NCBI RefSeq assembly: GCF_002339505.1
Contig: NZ_DDJO01000023.1
Span: forward strand, 24,470 to 88,469
Direction of reading: 5' to 3'
DNA: 64,000 nucleotides
Source: Corynebacterium sp. UBA2622
GTDB lineage: Bacteria > Actinomycetota > Actinomycetes > Mycobacteriales > Mycobacteriaceae
The notes under the pieces were generated by a model. That model saw nothing but the letters and a program-made list of their open reading frames with translations. It did no database searches and was not told the DNA's origin. Shown one piece after another: positions 42,692 to 51,320 of the stretch. How positions within the stretch are numbered: the stretch's first letter is position 1; each line of letters starts with the position of its first letter. The position numbers were made by a program, and so were the translations under genes.

Positions 42692-43771
42692 CTACCCGGC
42701 CAGGTAGGCGTCCAGGATCCGCGCCACGGTGCGGATCTGTTCCACCGGGCACTGTTCGTCCTTCGTATGGGCGTATCCCGGGTCGCCCGGACCGAAGTTC
42801 ACGGCCGGAACCCCCAGGCTAGAGAAGCGGGCAACATCCGTCCATCCGAACTTGGCGCGGTACTGCCCGCCGACTGCGGCGACCAGCGCCGCCGCGACCG
42901 GGTCGTCCAGGCCCGGAAGCGCTGCGGGGGCCACGTCATCCCACACCAGCTCGAGGCCGTCCTCGAGGGCGAGGACCTCCTCCAGGTGCGCCTTCGCGTC
43001 CTCGACGGAGCGGTCGGGGGCGTAGCGGAAGTTCACTGTCAGCTGCGCCTCGTCCGGGATGGTGTTGGTGGCCACGAAGCCCTCCATCCCCACCACGTTG
43101 AGCCCCTCGCGGTACTCGCAGCCGGCGATGGTGACCCGGCGCGGCTCGTACGCCGCGACCCGTGCGAGCACGCCCGCCAGCTCGTGGGCGGCGTTGACAC
43201 CCAGCCAGCTGCGCGCGGAGTGGGCGCGCTTCCCGTGCGCGCGGACGAAGACGCGGATGGAACCCTGGCAGCCGGCCTCCACGACGGCACCCGAGGGCTC
43301 GCCCAAAAGCGCGATGTCGCCCTCGAGCAGCTCCGGGCGGTCGCGCTCGAGGTGGAACAGGCCGTTGTACTCGGTGCTGACCTCCTCCGCCTCGTACGCG
43401 ATGAGCGTGAGGTCGAAGGCGCTGTCACTGGACGTCGCAAAGCGGGCGAAGGCCCCGAGGTAGCAGGCCAGGCCCGATTTCATGTCCACCGAGCCGCAGC
43501 CGTAGAGCACGTCGCCCTCGATGCGGTGCGGGGTGTTGCCCGCCAGGGGCACCGTGTCGATGTGCCCGGCGAGCACGACACGCTGCGCCTTTCCCGCGTG
43601 CGTGCGCGCCACGATGGTGTTGCCCGTGCGGATCAGCTCGATCCCGTCGAGCTCGGCCAGGGCCGCGTGGATCGCATCCGCGATGTCCCCCTCGTTGTGG
43701 GAGGGCGACTCGATGTCGATCAGCGCCGCGGTCAGGTCGACGGGGTCTGCGAACAGGTTCAGTGAAGCCAC
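42692..43771 (-). CDS. dapE: succinyl-diaminopimelate desuccinylase
   Basis: About 359 residues of M20 zinc peptidase fold: LAGHIDTVP (metal His and Asp), GCGSVDMKSGLA, EAEEVSTEYNG (bridging Glu-Glu) and the lid domain with HGKRAHSARSWLG. DapE hydrolyses N-succinyl-LL-diaminopimelate to LL-DAP for lysine and cell-wall synthesis. The GTG at 43769-43771 is seven bases after TAGGAT, so I take it as leaderless start; an ATG three codons further upstream overlaps that hexamer. It diverges from a dapD paralog. Confidence 0.93.
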   Translation of the reverse strand: MASLNLFADPVDLTAALIDIESPSHNEGDIADAIHAALAELDGIELIRTGNTIVARTHAGKAQRVVLAGHIDTVPLAGNTPHRIEGDVLYGCGSVDMKSGLACYLGAFARFATSSDSAFDLTLIAYEAEEVSTEYNGLFHLERDRPELLEGDIALLGEPSGAVVEAGCQGSIRVFVRAHGKRAHSARSWLGVNAAHELAGVLARVAAYEPRRVTIAGCEYREGLNVVGMEGFVATNTIPDEAQLTVNFRYAPDRSVEDAKAHLEEVLALEDGLELVWDDVAPAALPGLDDPVAAALVAAVGGQYRAKFGWTDVARFSSLGVPAVNFGPGDPGYAHTKDEQCPVEQIRTVARILDAYLAG

Positions 43772-43778
43772 GCGGGCC

Positions 43779-43784
43779 ATCCTA
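43779..43784 (-). promoter_or_regulatory. -10 hexamer TAGGAT of dapE
   Basis: Minus-strand TAGGAT seven bases before GTG 43771. It faces an identical TAGGAT (43815-43820) 30 bases away for the divergent gene. Confidence 0.55.
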
Positions 43785-43814
43785 GCGGGTGCGCGGCGGC
43801 GCCACCCGGGCCGA

Positions 43815-43820
43815 TAGGAT
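43815..43820 (+). promoter_or_regulatory. -10 hexamer TAGGAT of the dapD paralog
   Basis: TAGGAT seven bases before ATG 43828. Divergent twin of the dapE promoter. Confidence 0.55.
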
Positions 43821-43827
43821 GGCAGTC

Positions 43828-44772
43828 ATGGTGCCGTTTCGGACAGTAGGAGCTCAGGCAACGGGGATCGCGAACATCGCGTCCGACGGGACGGTGCTGG
43901 ACACCTGGTACCCCTCCCCCGCGCTGATCGAGGACGGTTCGATGAGCGGCGAGCTTGTCGACGGCACCGTGCGCGTGTCCGCCCGCGACCTGTCGGACCG
44001 GTTCCTCGCCATCGTTGGGATGGACCGCGACCGCCTCGTGGAGCTCGTGCCCGTGCGCACCACTATCACGGACCTCTCCCTCCCTCCCCGCGACGCCCAC
44101 GACGTCTACCTGCGCCTGCACCTGCTCTCCCACCGCCTGGTACGCCCCCTCGAGCTCAACATGCACGACTGCCTCACCCACCTCGTGCCGGTGGTGTGGA
44201 CCAACAAGGGCCCGTGCCTGCCGGACAACTTCGAGTTCATCCGGGCGAACCTGCGCTCGCGCGGGCAGATCCACGTCTACGGCATCGAGCGGCTCCCGCG
44301 CATGGTGGATTACGTGGTGCCCTCGGGGGTCTCCATCGCCGAGGCCGAGCGGGTGCGCCTGGGCGCCTACCTCGCGCCGGGCACCTCGGTGCTGCGGGAG
44401 GGCTACGTTTCCTGGAACGCGGGGGCGCTGGGCCCGGCGCGGATCGAGGGGCGCCTGTCCTCGGCGGTGACGGTCGGCGAGGGGACGGACCTCGGCCTGT
44501 CGGCCGCGCTCATGGCGGGGATCGGCGAGGGGCGCAACCGCGCGCCGATGCGCGTGGGCCGGGGCTGCCGGCTCCACGCCTCCGCCGGGGTGATCGGGGT
44601 GGACCTCGGGGACCGCTGCGAGATCGGCGTGAACGTGATGCTGGAGCCGTCGACGGCCATCTTCGACTCACGATCCGGGAGGGTGGTCCCGGCCAGTGAG
44701 ATTGCAGGTCACAGCGATATTGCCGTCCTCAACGAGCCCAACTCGGCCTGCCCCGTGCTCCGCCCGCGCTAA
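43828..44772 (+). CDS. dapD2: second DapD-like succinyltransferase (paralog)
   Basis: About 314 residues with the same layout as DapD (47729-48694): N-terminal domain, the shared [13 protein letters not shown] and [12 protein letters not shown] blocks, and a left-handed β-helix. The catalytic Glu in REGYVSWNAG is kept. The loop [14 protein letters not shown] of the true enzyme reads LSAALMAGIGEG, and the C-terminus differs (ends NSACPVLRPR). It could be a second tetrahydrodipicolinate succinylase, an altered-specificity acyltransferase or a regulatory subunit in the DapD trimer. C. glutamicum also has a dapD-like gene here (from memory). The start is fixed by the leaderless promoter. Confidence 0.85.
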   Translation: MVPFRTVGAQATGIANIASDGTVLDTWYPSPALIEDGSMSGELVDGTVRVSARDLSDRFLAIVGMDRDRLVELVPVRTTITDLSLPPRDAHDVYLRLHLLSHRLVRPLELNMHDCLTHLVPVVWTNKGPCLPDNFEFIRANLRSRGQIHVYGIERLPRMVDYVVPSGVSIAEAERVRLGAYLAPGTSVLREGYVSWNAGALGPARIEGRLSSAVTVGEGTDLGLSAALMAGIGEGRNRAPMRVGRGCRLHASAGVIGVDLGDRCEIGVNVMLEPSTAIFDSRSGRVVPASEIAGHSDIAVLNEPNSACPVLRPR

Positions 44773-44823
44773 ACCCGCAGGCTGACACGGGCAACCTATG
44801 CCCCGCCGGGCGTGGCGGGTGTT

Positions 44824-44829
44824 TAAAGT
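44824..44829 (+). promoter_or_regulatory. -10 hexamer TAAAGT of the permease operon
   Basis: TAAAGT six bases before ATG 44836, again without a ribosome site. Confidence 0.45.
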
Positions 44830-44835
44830 GAAGCC

Positions 44836-46293
44836 ATGCCACACACCGTCCCACCACCGTCCCCCGGGGCCGGAGCAGCGCCCGAGGCGGGCCAGCCGGA
44901 CCCCGCGCCCGGGCTGCGGCGCGAGCTGAAGACCCGCCACCTGACCATGATGGGCCTCGGCTCCGCCATCGGCGCCGGGCTGTTCCTCGGCACCGGTGTC
45001 GGCATCGCCGCCGCCGGCCCCGCCGTCGTCCTCGCCTACCTCGTCGCAGGCGCGATCACCGTCTGCGTGATGCAGATGCTCGCCGAGATGGTCGCGGCGC
45101 GACCCTCCTCCGGCACCTTCTCCACCTACGCCGACCAGGCCTTCGGCTCCTGGGCGGGCTTCGCCGTGGGCTGGCTGTACTGGTTCATGATGGTGATGAT
45201 CATGGCCGTGGAAATCACCGGCGCCTCCGCCATCATCGCCGGCTGGCTGGGCATCTCCGCCTGGATCCCGGCGCTGGCGGCCATCGTGGTGTTCACCGCG
45301 ATCAACTTCGCGGCGGTGCGCAACTACGGGGAGTTCGAGTTCTGGTTCGCCCTGATCAAGGTCACCGTCATCGTCGCCTTCCTGGTCCTCGGCGTCCTGC
45401 TCTGGCTGGGCGTTCTGCCCGGCACGGACTTCGTGGGCCTGCACAACGTCTCCGGCGTGGGCTTCATGCCCAACGGCTGGGGCGGTGTCGCCACCGCGCT
45501 CCTGGCCGTGGCCTTCGCCTTCGGCGGCATCGAGATGGTGACCATCGCCGCGGCCGAGTCGGAGGAGCCGGAAACGGCGGTGCATTCCGCGATCCGCTCC
45601 ATCATCTGGCGCATCGGCACCTTCTACATCGGCTCCGTGCTCCTCATCGCCCTGCTGCTGCCCTACGAGGAGATCGGCGGGGCGAAAGACGCCTCCGAAT
45701 CGCCCTTCACCTCCGTGCTGCGCCTCGCGCACATCCCGGGCGCGGTGGGGATCATGGAGGTCGTCATCGTCATCGCCCTGCTCTCCGCCTGCAACACGCA
45801 GATCTACGGTTCGTCGCGCTTCCTGCACAACCTCGCCGAGCGTGGCGACGCCCCGAGCTTCTTCCGGGCCACCGACCCGCGCGGCGTGCCCCTGCGCAGC
45901 GTGGTGCTCTCCGTCATCTTCGGTTTCATCGCCGTGGGCCTGCAGTACTGGAACCCGCCGGGCCTGCTCGCCTTCCTGCTCAATGCGGTGGGCGGGTGCC
46001 TGATTGTCATTTGGTTCGTCATCGCGTTTTCCTACCTTCGCATCCACCCGCGCATTGTCGCCTCCGGGGAGATCACGCACGTGCGCATGTGGGCGCCGAA
46101 GGTGCTGCCCTGGGCCACCGTCGCGCTGGCCGCTGTCATCGTCGTGCTCATGGCCACCACCGCGGAAGGGCGCTTCCAGATCCTCGCGGTGGCCGTGGTC
46201 GTCGGAGTGATCACGCTCGCCGGCGTTGCCTACACCCGCTCCCCCGCCTTCCGGCGCCGCTCCGCCGACTCCCCCGAAAGGACCACCCGATGA
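44836..46293 (+). CDS. amino-acid permease (APC superfamily, AAT type)
   Basis: 485 residues with a disordered Pro-rich N-terminus (~30) and 12 membrane segments. The helix 1 signature [18 protein letters not shown] and the helix 2-3 loop EMVAARPSSGTFSTYADQAFG are those of GABA, aromatic and lysine permeases of the AAT family (AroP, GabP, CycA). Helix 6 reads [18 protein letters not shown]. Imports an amino acid with protons; specificity is not readable. The next gene is its paralog, overlapping by four bases (ATGA). Confidence 0.9.
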   Translation: MPHTVPPPSPGAGAAPEAGQPDPAPGLRRELKTRHLTMMGLGSAIGAGLFLGTGVGIAAAGPAVVLAYLVAGAITVCVMQMLAEMVAARPSSGTFSTYADQAFGSWAGFAVGWLYWFMMVMIMAVEITGASAIIAGWLGISAWIPALAAIVVFTAINFAAVRNYGEFEFWFALIKVTVIVAFLVLGVLLWLGVLPGTDFVGLHNVSGVGFMPNGWGGVATALLAVAFAFGGIEMVTIAAAESEEPETAVHSAIRSIIWRIGTFYIGSVLLIALLLPYEEIGGAKDASESPFTSVLRLAHIPGAVGIMEVVIVIALLSACNTQIYGSSRFLHNLAERGDAPSFFRATDPRGVPLRSVVLSVIFGFIAVGLQYWNPPGLLAFLLNAVGGCLIVIWFVIAFSYLRIHPRIVASGEITHVRMWAPKVLPWATVALAAVIVVLMATTAEGRFQILAVAVVVGVITLAGVAYTRSPAFRRRSADSPERTTR

Positions 46294-47723
46294 GCTTTAC
46301 CAGCCACACTCCCCCTCCCGCCCGTCCGCCGACAGGCGCCGGGGCGTCCGACACCGCCCCCCTCGGCAACGGCCTGAAGTCGCGCCACCTGACCCTCATG
46401 GGGCTGGGCATGTCCATCGGCGCCGGGCTCTTCCTCGGTGTCGGCGCCGGCATCAGGGCCGCCGGGCCCGCCATCCTCCTCGCCTACGTCATCGCGGGCC
46501 TGGTGGTCATCTCCGTCATGCGCATGCTCGGTGAGATGGCCGCGGCCCGGCCGTCGCCGGGATCGTTTTCCACCTACGGCCGCCAGGCCTTTGGCCGCTG
46601 GGCCGGGTTCCTGCTCGGCTGGCTGTACTGGTTCCTCCTCACCATGGTCGGCGGCGCGGAGATCACCGGCGCCTCCGCCATCATGGGCGGCTGGTTCGGG
46701 GTGCCGGCGTGGATCCCCGCGCTGGTCGCTGTGGCCTTCTTCGCGGTGGTCAACCTCGCACAGGTGAAGGGCTTCGGCGAGTTCGAGTACTGGTTCGCGA
46801 TGATCAAGATCGTCGTCATCGTAGCCTTCCTCATCATCGGCGCGGCCCTCTTCCTCGGCCTCCTGCCGGGCACCGGGTTCGCGGGGCTGGACAACGTCCG
46901 CGAGTCCGGCTTCGCGCCCAACGGCATTCCCGGCATCGCCGCGGGCCTTCTCGCGGTGGCCTTCGCCTTCGGGGGCATCGAGGTGGTCACCATCGCGGCG
47001 GCCGAGTCCGCCGACCCGGCCCAGGCCGTGAAAAACGCGGTGAACTCCATCATCTGGCGCATCGCGCTGTTCTACATCGGCTCGGTGATCATCATCATCC
47101 TGCTGCTGCCCTACGCACAGATCGACGCCGCGGACACCGCCGCCGACTCACCCTTCACCCAGGTCCTCTCCCTGGCCCACATTCCGGGCGTTGCCGGGTT
47201 CATGGAGGCGATCATCGTCCTCGCGCTGCTCTCCGCCTTCAACGCCCAGATCTATGGCACCTCGCGCATGATCTTCCAGCTGGCAAAGGACGGCGACGCG
47301 CCGCGGGTCTTCCGGCGGACAAACAGCAGCTCCGTGCCGACCAACGCCGTGCTGCTCTCCGTCTTCTTCGCCTTCGTCTCCGTCGGGTTGCAGATGTGGA
47401 ACCCGCCCGGGCTGCTGGACTTCCTCATGAGCGCAGTGGGCGGCTGCCTCATCGTCACCTGGGTGATGATCACCCTGAGCTTCATCAAGCTGCGCCCCGA
47501 GATGGACGCCAGCGGGGAGAACTCCGCGGTGCGCGCCCACCGCGGGTCATGGATCCCGTGGGTCACCCTCGCCGCGCTCGTCGGGCTCACGCTGCTGATG
47601 CTGTCCGACCCCGCCGCCCGGGGCCAGATCCTCTCGGTCCTCGTCATCTCGGGCTTCCTCATCGTGGTGTCCTTCTTCACGCGCGGTGCCCGACCGTCGG
47701 CCGCGGACGATGATCTAAGCTAG
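46290..47723 (+). CDS. amino-acid permease, tandem paralog
   Basis: 477 residues, clearly a duplicate of the gene before: [39 protein letters not shown] and [19 protein letters not shown] are nearly the same. The ATG overlaps the stop of the first copy (ATGA at 46290-46293), with GAAAGGA upstream. Differences concentrate in the loop after helix 7 and the C-terminal tail, so the two may differ in substrate. Its last codons contain the dapD -10 element. Confidence 0.9.
   Translation: MSFTSHTPPPARPPTGAGASDTAPLGNGLKSRHLTLMGLGMSIGAGLFLGVGAGIRAAGPAILLAYVIAGLVVISVMRMLGEMAAARPSPGSFSTYGRQAFGRWAGFLLGWLYWFLLTMVGGAEITGASAIMGGWFGVPAWIPALVAVAFFAVVNLAQVKGFGEFEYWFAMIKIVVIVAFLIIGAALFLGLLPGTGFAGLDNVRESGFAPNGIPGIAAGLLAVAFAFGGIEVVTIAAAESADPAQAVKNAVNSIIWRIALFYIGSVIIIILLLPYAQIDAADTAADSPFTQVLSLAHIPGVAGFMEAIIVLALLSAFNAQIYGTSRMIFQLAKDGDAPRVFRRTNSSSVPTNAVLLSVFFAFVSVGLQMWNPPGLLDFLMSAVGGCLIVTWVMITLSFIKLRPEMDASGENSAVRAHRGSWIPWVTLAALVGLTLLMLSDPAARGQILSVLVISGFLIVVSFFTRGARPSAADDDLS
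47716..47721 (+). promoter_or_regulatory. -10 hexamer TAAGCT of dapD, inside the permease gene
   Basis: TAAGCT seven bases before ATG 47729. It overlaps the final codons of the second permease gene, whose TAG stop begins at its last base. Confidence 0.55.
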
Positions 47724-47728
47724 CGGGC

Positions 47729-48694
47729 ATGACTTCTGCGATCGCGCGTGGAATTGCCACGGTCACATACGACGGTACTGTCCTCGACGTCTGGTTCCCC
47801 GCCCCCAAGCTGGGCGAACCCGTCACCCAGAACGGCACGAAACGCCTGGAGGAGGCCGACGCCCGCTTCGAGCACCTCGTGGGGCCGGACGAGGACCGCG
47901 GGGTCGCCCGCGTCGCCGTCGAGACCTCCATCGAGGACCTCAGCGCCCCCGCGATCGACGCCTACGATGTCTACCTGCGCCTGCACCTCCTCTCCCACCG
48001 CCTCATCGCCCCGCACGGCGCGAACATGGACGGCGTCTTCGGACTGCTCGCCAACGTCGTGTGGACCAACTACGGCCCCTGCGCGGTGGCGGACTTCCAG
48101 ATGACGCGCGGCCGGCTCGCGGCCAAGGGCCCGGTGGTCGTCTTCTCCGTGGACAAGTTCCCGCGCATGGTGGACTACGTCGTCCCCTCCGGCGTGCGCA
48201 TCGGCGACGCCGACCGCATCCGGCTCGGTGCCCACCTCGCGGAAGGCACAACCGTGATGCACGAGGGCTTCGTAAACTTCAACGCCGGCACCCTCGGTGC
48301 CTCGATGGTCGAGGGGCGCATCTCCGCGGGGGTGACCGTCGGCGACGGCACGGACATCGGCGGGGGCGCGTCCATCATGGGCACGCTCTCCGGCGGAGGC
48401 AAGGAGACCATCACACTCGGTGAGCGCTGCCTCCTCGGCGCGAACGCGGGCGTGGGCATTTCGCTTGGCGACGACTGCATCGTCGAGGCCGGCCTTTACG
48501 TCACCGCCGGCACCAAGGTGGCCCTGAGCCCCGAGGTCGCCGCCGCCCTGGGTCAGCCCGAGGGCGCGGAGGTCAAGGCCCTCGAGCTGTCCGGGAGGAA
48601 CGGCCTGCAGTTCCGCCGCAACTCGCTCACCGGCTCCGTGGAGGTCGTTCCCGCCAAGGGCATCGAGCTGAACGAGGCGCTGCACAAGAACTAA
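47729..48694 (+). CDS. dapD: tetrahydrodipicolinate N-succinyltransferase
   Basis: 321 residues, the actinobacterial DapD type: [24 protein letters not shown], the catalytic [13 protein letters not shown] (Glu as base), [14 protein letters not shown] and a β-helix. It succinylates tetrahydrodipicolinate with succinyl-CoA, upstream of DapC and DapE in lysine/meso-DAP synthesis. All three genes of that branch lie within 9 kb here. A leaderless promoter precedes it and a terminator follows. Confidence 0.96.
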   Translation: MTSAIARGIATVTYDGTVLDVWFPAPKLGEPVTQNGTKRLEEADARFEHLVGPDEDRGVARVAVETSIEDLSAPAIDAYDVYLRLHLLSHRLIAPHGANMDGVFGLLANVVWTNYGPCAVADFQMTRGRLAAKGPVVVFSVDKFPRMVDYVVPSGVRIGDADRIRLGAHLAEGTTVMHEGFVNFNAGTLGASMVEGRISAGVTVGDGTDIGGGASIMGTLSGGGKETITLGERCLLGANAGVGISLGDDCIVEAGLYVTAGTKVALSPEVAAALGQPEGAEVKALELSGRNGLQFRRNSLTGSVEVVPAKGIELNEALHKN

Positions 48695-48719
48695 CCGGAA
48701 ACCGGGCAGAAGAAACAGC

Positions 48720-48753
48720 GAGAGCCGGGCACCCGCGCGGGTGCCCGGCTCTC
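48720..48753 (+). terminator. terminator after dapD
   Basis: GAGAGCCGGGCACCC-gcgc-GGGTGCCCGGCTCTC, a 15-base perfect stem, nested in a weaker CCGGGCAG/CTGCCCGG pair. It lies between convergent dapD and the GtrA gene and may serve both. Confidence 0.82.
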
Positions 48754-48770
48754 GTGCTGCCCGGGGTAGG

Positions 48771-49355
48771 TCAGAGCGCGGTCTCCAGGGGTGCGACCTT
48801 GGGTTTGCCGAAGGCCCAGAACTTGTTGATGATGAAGTTCACGGGCATCGCGATCAGCGTGGAGATCGCCTGCGCCCAGTAGGATTTGGTCCGCAACCCG
48901 CTTGAGCCGTCGAAGACGTCGCTCGGCAATGCGATGGGTGAGGTCGGGTTCATCAGCAGGGTGAGCAGCGTCAGCGAGACCACGAAGGCGACCAAGCCGG
49001 TGGCGAGGAAGGGAAAGAAGCCCCGCAGCCACGACTTCTGGGGGATCCTGCGGAACGTCCAGGAGCGGTTCAGCTGGTAGTTCCACACGTTCGCCACCAC
49101 GAACGCGATCGTCGACAGGGCGTGGTACCAGCGCACGTTCCACCGCGTGCCGAAGAGGTTGAACAGGGCGTCGTACTCGTGGCCGCCGCCGTGCTCGAGC
49201 ATCTTGTTCGCCACGTAGAAGATGAGGAAATTCACCACCACGCCGGAGCCACCGACGATGCCGAACTTCACGAATTCCCTCATGCCGGTGGCGAAGCGGA
49301 CCGCGAAGCTGCCTCCGCCAGAGTGGTTCACCTGCGCGGATTCGGTTGCGGGCAT
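48771..49355 (-). CDS. GtrA-family membrane protein
   Basis: 194 residues with four membrane segments (about 28-50, 80-100, 120-140, 160-182). The family signature is present in both halves: FVKFGIVGGSGVVVNFLIFY, and VVANVWNYQLNRSWTFR followed by NFIINKFWAFGKP at the end. GtrA proteins help flip or anchor undecaprenyl-linked sugars used to decorate wall polysaccharides. ATG 49353-49355 follows AGGAGCC by seven bases. Confidence 0.9.
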   Translation of the reverse strand: MPATESAQVNHSGGGSFAVRFATGMREFVKFGIVGGSGVVVNFLIFYVANKMLEHGGGHEYDALFNLFGTRWNVRWYHALSTIAFVVANVWNYQLNRSWTFRRIPQKSWLRGFFPFLATGLVAFVVSLTLLTLLMNPTSPIALPSDVFDGSSGLRTKSYWAQAISTLIAMPVNFIINKFWAFGKPKVAPLETAL

Positions 49356-49469
49356 GAGGCTCCTTTACGGGATGGGCGGGCACAAACTAACCCGTCGATT
49401 CTAGTTGTCACCCCTCCCGCGCGAGGAACCCGGCACGCGGACACGGCATCCGGCGCAGTGTGAGCTTGC

Positions 49470-50561
49470 CTACTCCGCGAGGCGCCGCGCTGCGGCCGCG
49501 ATGCGGTCGTCCGTGGCGGTCAGGCCGATGCGCACGTGGTTCGCGCCGGCGGGGCCGTAGAAGTCGCCGGGGGCAGCGAGGATGCCGCGCTGCGCGAGCC
49601 AGTCGAGGCTCTGCCGCGCGTCGGCGCCGTCGCGCCGCGCCCAGAGGTAGAGGCCCGCCTCGGAGTCGTCCACCCGGAAGCCGGCGCCGATGAGCGCCTT
49701 GAGCAGGACGGCGCGGCGGTGGGCGTAGGTGAGGCGCTGAATTTCCTCGTGCGTGTCGTCGAGAAGCGCCGCAACCATCGCGTGCTGGATGGGGCCGGGA
49801 ACCATGAGGCCGGCGTGCTTGCGCACGAGCAGAAGCTCCTGGATCAGCGCCTCGTCACCGGCGAGGAATCCCGCGCGGTAGGAGGCCATGTTGGAGGTCT
49901 TGGACAGCGAGTGGATGGCGATGAGGTTGCTGTTGTCGCCGTCGGTCACCCGGGGGTCGAGGATGGAAACCGGCTCGGCCGACCAGCCGAGGCCCATGTA
50001 GCACTCGTCGGAGGCGATGATCGCGCCGGTCTCCCGGGAAAACTCCACCCAGCGGCGCAGCTCGTCGACGCCGAGCACCCGGCCCGACGGGTTGGACGGG
50101 GAGTTGATGAACACCAGCGACGCGCCCTCGACGGGCTCGTCGGAACGCGCGATGCCGCAGCCCGCGATGAGCGCACCGACCTCGTACGTCGGGTAGGCGA
50201 CCTCGGGAATCACGACGGTGCCACCGCGCAGGCCGAGCGTGGTGGGCAGCCAGGCGATGGCCTCCTTCGTGCCCACCACGGGCAGGACGGAGGCCGGTCC
50301 CAGGCCCGCCGCGTTGTAGCGGCGCTCCAGGGCGGATGCGATGGCGTCGCGAAGCTCGGGCGTGCCCATCGTCTGCGGGTAACCGGGGGCCGCCGCGTTC
50401 TCGGCGAGCGCGAGCTGGATGGCGGGGTCGACGGCGTCAACCGGGGTCCCCACGGACAGGTCGATGATGCCGTCGGGGTGCGCGGCGGCCTTCGCCTTGA
50501 CGTTCGCGATGGTGTCCCACGGGAAATCGGGGAGCCGGGCCCCCAGGGGTGTACGGTCCAT
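49470..50561 (-). CDS. dapC: succinyldiaminopimelate transaminase
   Basis: 363 residues of fold type I aminotransferase: DLSVGTPVDAVDP, GYPQTMGTPELRDAI, FINSPSNPSGRV (Asn-Pro-Ser-Gly), ASDECYMGLGW and the PLP lysine in HSLSKTSNMASYRAGF, ending with RIGL. It matches the DapC of corynebacteria and mycobacteria (Rv1178), which sits next to ferredoxin exactly as here. ATG 50561; a TTG one codon before it is better spaced from AGGAAGG. Cytoplasmic. The 58 codons of open frame upstream overlap the ferredoxin gene and are rejected. Confidence 0.93.
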   Translation of the reverse strand: MDRTPLGARLPDFPWDTIANVKAKAAAHPDGIIDLSVGTPVDAVDPAIQLALAENAAAPGYPQTMGTPELRDAIASALERRYNAAGLGPASVLPVVGTKEAIAWLPTTLGLRGGTVVIPEVAYPTYEVGALIAGCGIARSDEPVEGASLVFINSPSNPSGRVLGVDELRRWVEFSRETGAIIASDECYMGLGWSAEPVSILDPRVTDGDNSNLIAIHSLSKTSNMASYRAGFLAGDEALIQELLLVRKHAGLMVPGPIQHAMVAALLDDTHEEIQRLTYAHRRAVLLKALIGAGFRVDDSEAGLYLWARRDGADARQSLDWLAQRGILAAPGDFYGPAGANHVRIGLTATDDRIAAAARRLAE

Positions 50562-50602
50562 CAACGTCTTCGCCTTCCTGCGCGCTGGGAGTGTGGGGTT
50601 TT

Positions 50603-50926
50603 CTAGTCCTGGTTCTGCGGCGGCAGGGCGGCGATCATCGGGTGATCGAAGTCCAGCTTGCCCGTCTTGGCGGCTCCGCCCGGGGAGCCGAGCTCGTCGA
50701 AGAAACCGACGTTGGCGTCGTAGTAGTCGGACCACTCGTCCGGGGTGTCATCCTCGTAGAAGATGGCCTCGACGGGGCAGGCCGGTTCGCAGGCACCGCA
50801 GTCGACGCACTCGTCCGGGTGGATGTAGAGCATGCGCTTGCCCTCGTAGATGCAGTCAACGGGGCACTCCTCTACGCAGCCGCGGTCCATAACATCCACG
50901 CATGGTTGGGCAATCACGTAAGTCAT
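50603..50926 (-). CDS. fdxC: 7Fe-8S ferredoxin
   Basis: 107 residues. Cysteines at 9, 17 and 21 (plus 25), then 40, 43, 46 and 50 in the CxxCxxCxxxCP pattern give one [3Fe-4S] and one [4Fe-4S] cluster; the C-terminal half is the usual extension. A small electron carrier for redox enzymes such as P450s or oxidoreductases. Start ATG 50924-50926 follows CATAAT by seven bases. It precedes dapC with 41 bases between, the same order as in mycobacteria. Confidence 0.95.
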   Translation of the reverse strand: MTYVIAQPCVDVMDRGCVEECPVDCIYEGKRMLYIHPDECVDCGACEPACPVEAIFYEDDTPDEWSDYYDANVGFFDELGSPGGAAKTGKLDFDHPMIAALPPQNQD

Positions 50927-50933
50927 GCCCGCC

Positions 50934-50939
50934 ATTATG
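50934..50939 (-). promoter_or_regulatory. -10 hexamer CATAAT of the ferredoxin gene
   Basis: Minus-strand CATAAT, seven bases, then ATG 50926. It begins one base beyond the end of the upstream membrane protein gene. Confidence 0.45.
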
Positions 50940-51320
50940 TCACTTGCGCCTGGCCAGGGGCCAAACGCCACCCACCACGCCCGCCAGCAGCAGCGCCACC
51001 GTGGAGAGGCTGGCCGGCACGAGCATCGTGCCCGCCGCGGCGGGCAGGGCGAACATGAACGCGAACAGGCACACGAGCCACACCCCCAGCGGGATGAGGG
51101 CGACCGCCGGATTCGGGCTCCACAGCCGTGCGGTCCTCGTGAGAACGGCGTTGAACAGCGCGGCCACGACCACGGAGAGGGGAAAGGGCACACCGAACAC
51201 GCGGGCGCCGAGGTAGACCACCTCGAGCAGGGCGGACAGCGCCGCCCCAACGCTCAGCCAGACCAGGCCGCCGATCGCTTCCGCCCGGGAGAAGTCGTCG
51301 CGCACGACCGGCCGGGTCAC
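50940..51320 (-). CDS. small four-helix membrane protein, unknown
   Basis: 126 residues. Four hydrophobic segments at about 17-38, 43-62, 73-95 and 102-120, with short loops and a basic end (LARRK). No known family recognised. The GTG start overlaps the stop of mshB by four bases (GTGA), so it is translated with it. In M. tuberculosis a small membrane-protein gene (Rv1171) follows mshB in the same way (from memory). No role in mycothiol is shown. Confidence 0.75.
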   Translation of the reverse strand: MTRPVVRDDFSRAEAIGGLVWLSVGAALSALLEVVYLGARVFGVPFPLSVVVAALFNAVLTRTARLWSPNPAVALIPLGVWLVCLFAFMFALPAAAGTMLVPASLSTVALLLAGVVGGVWPLARRK

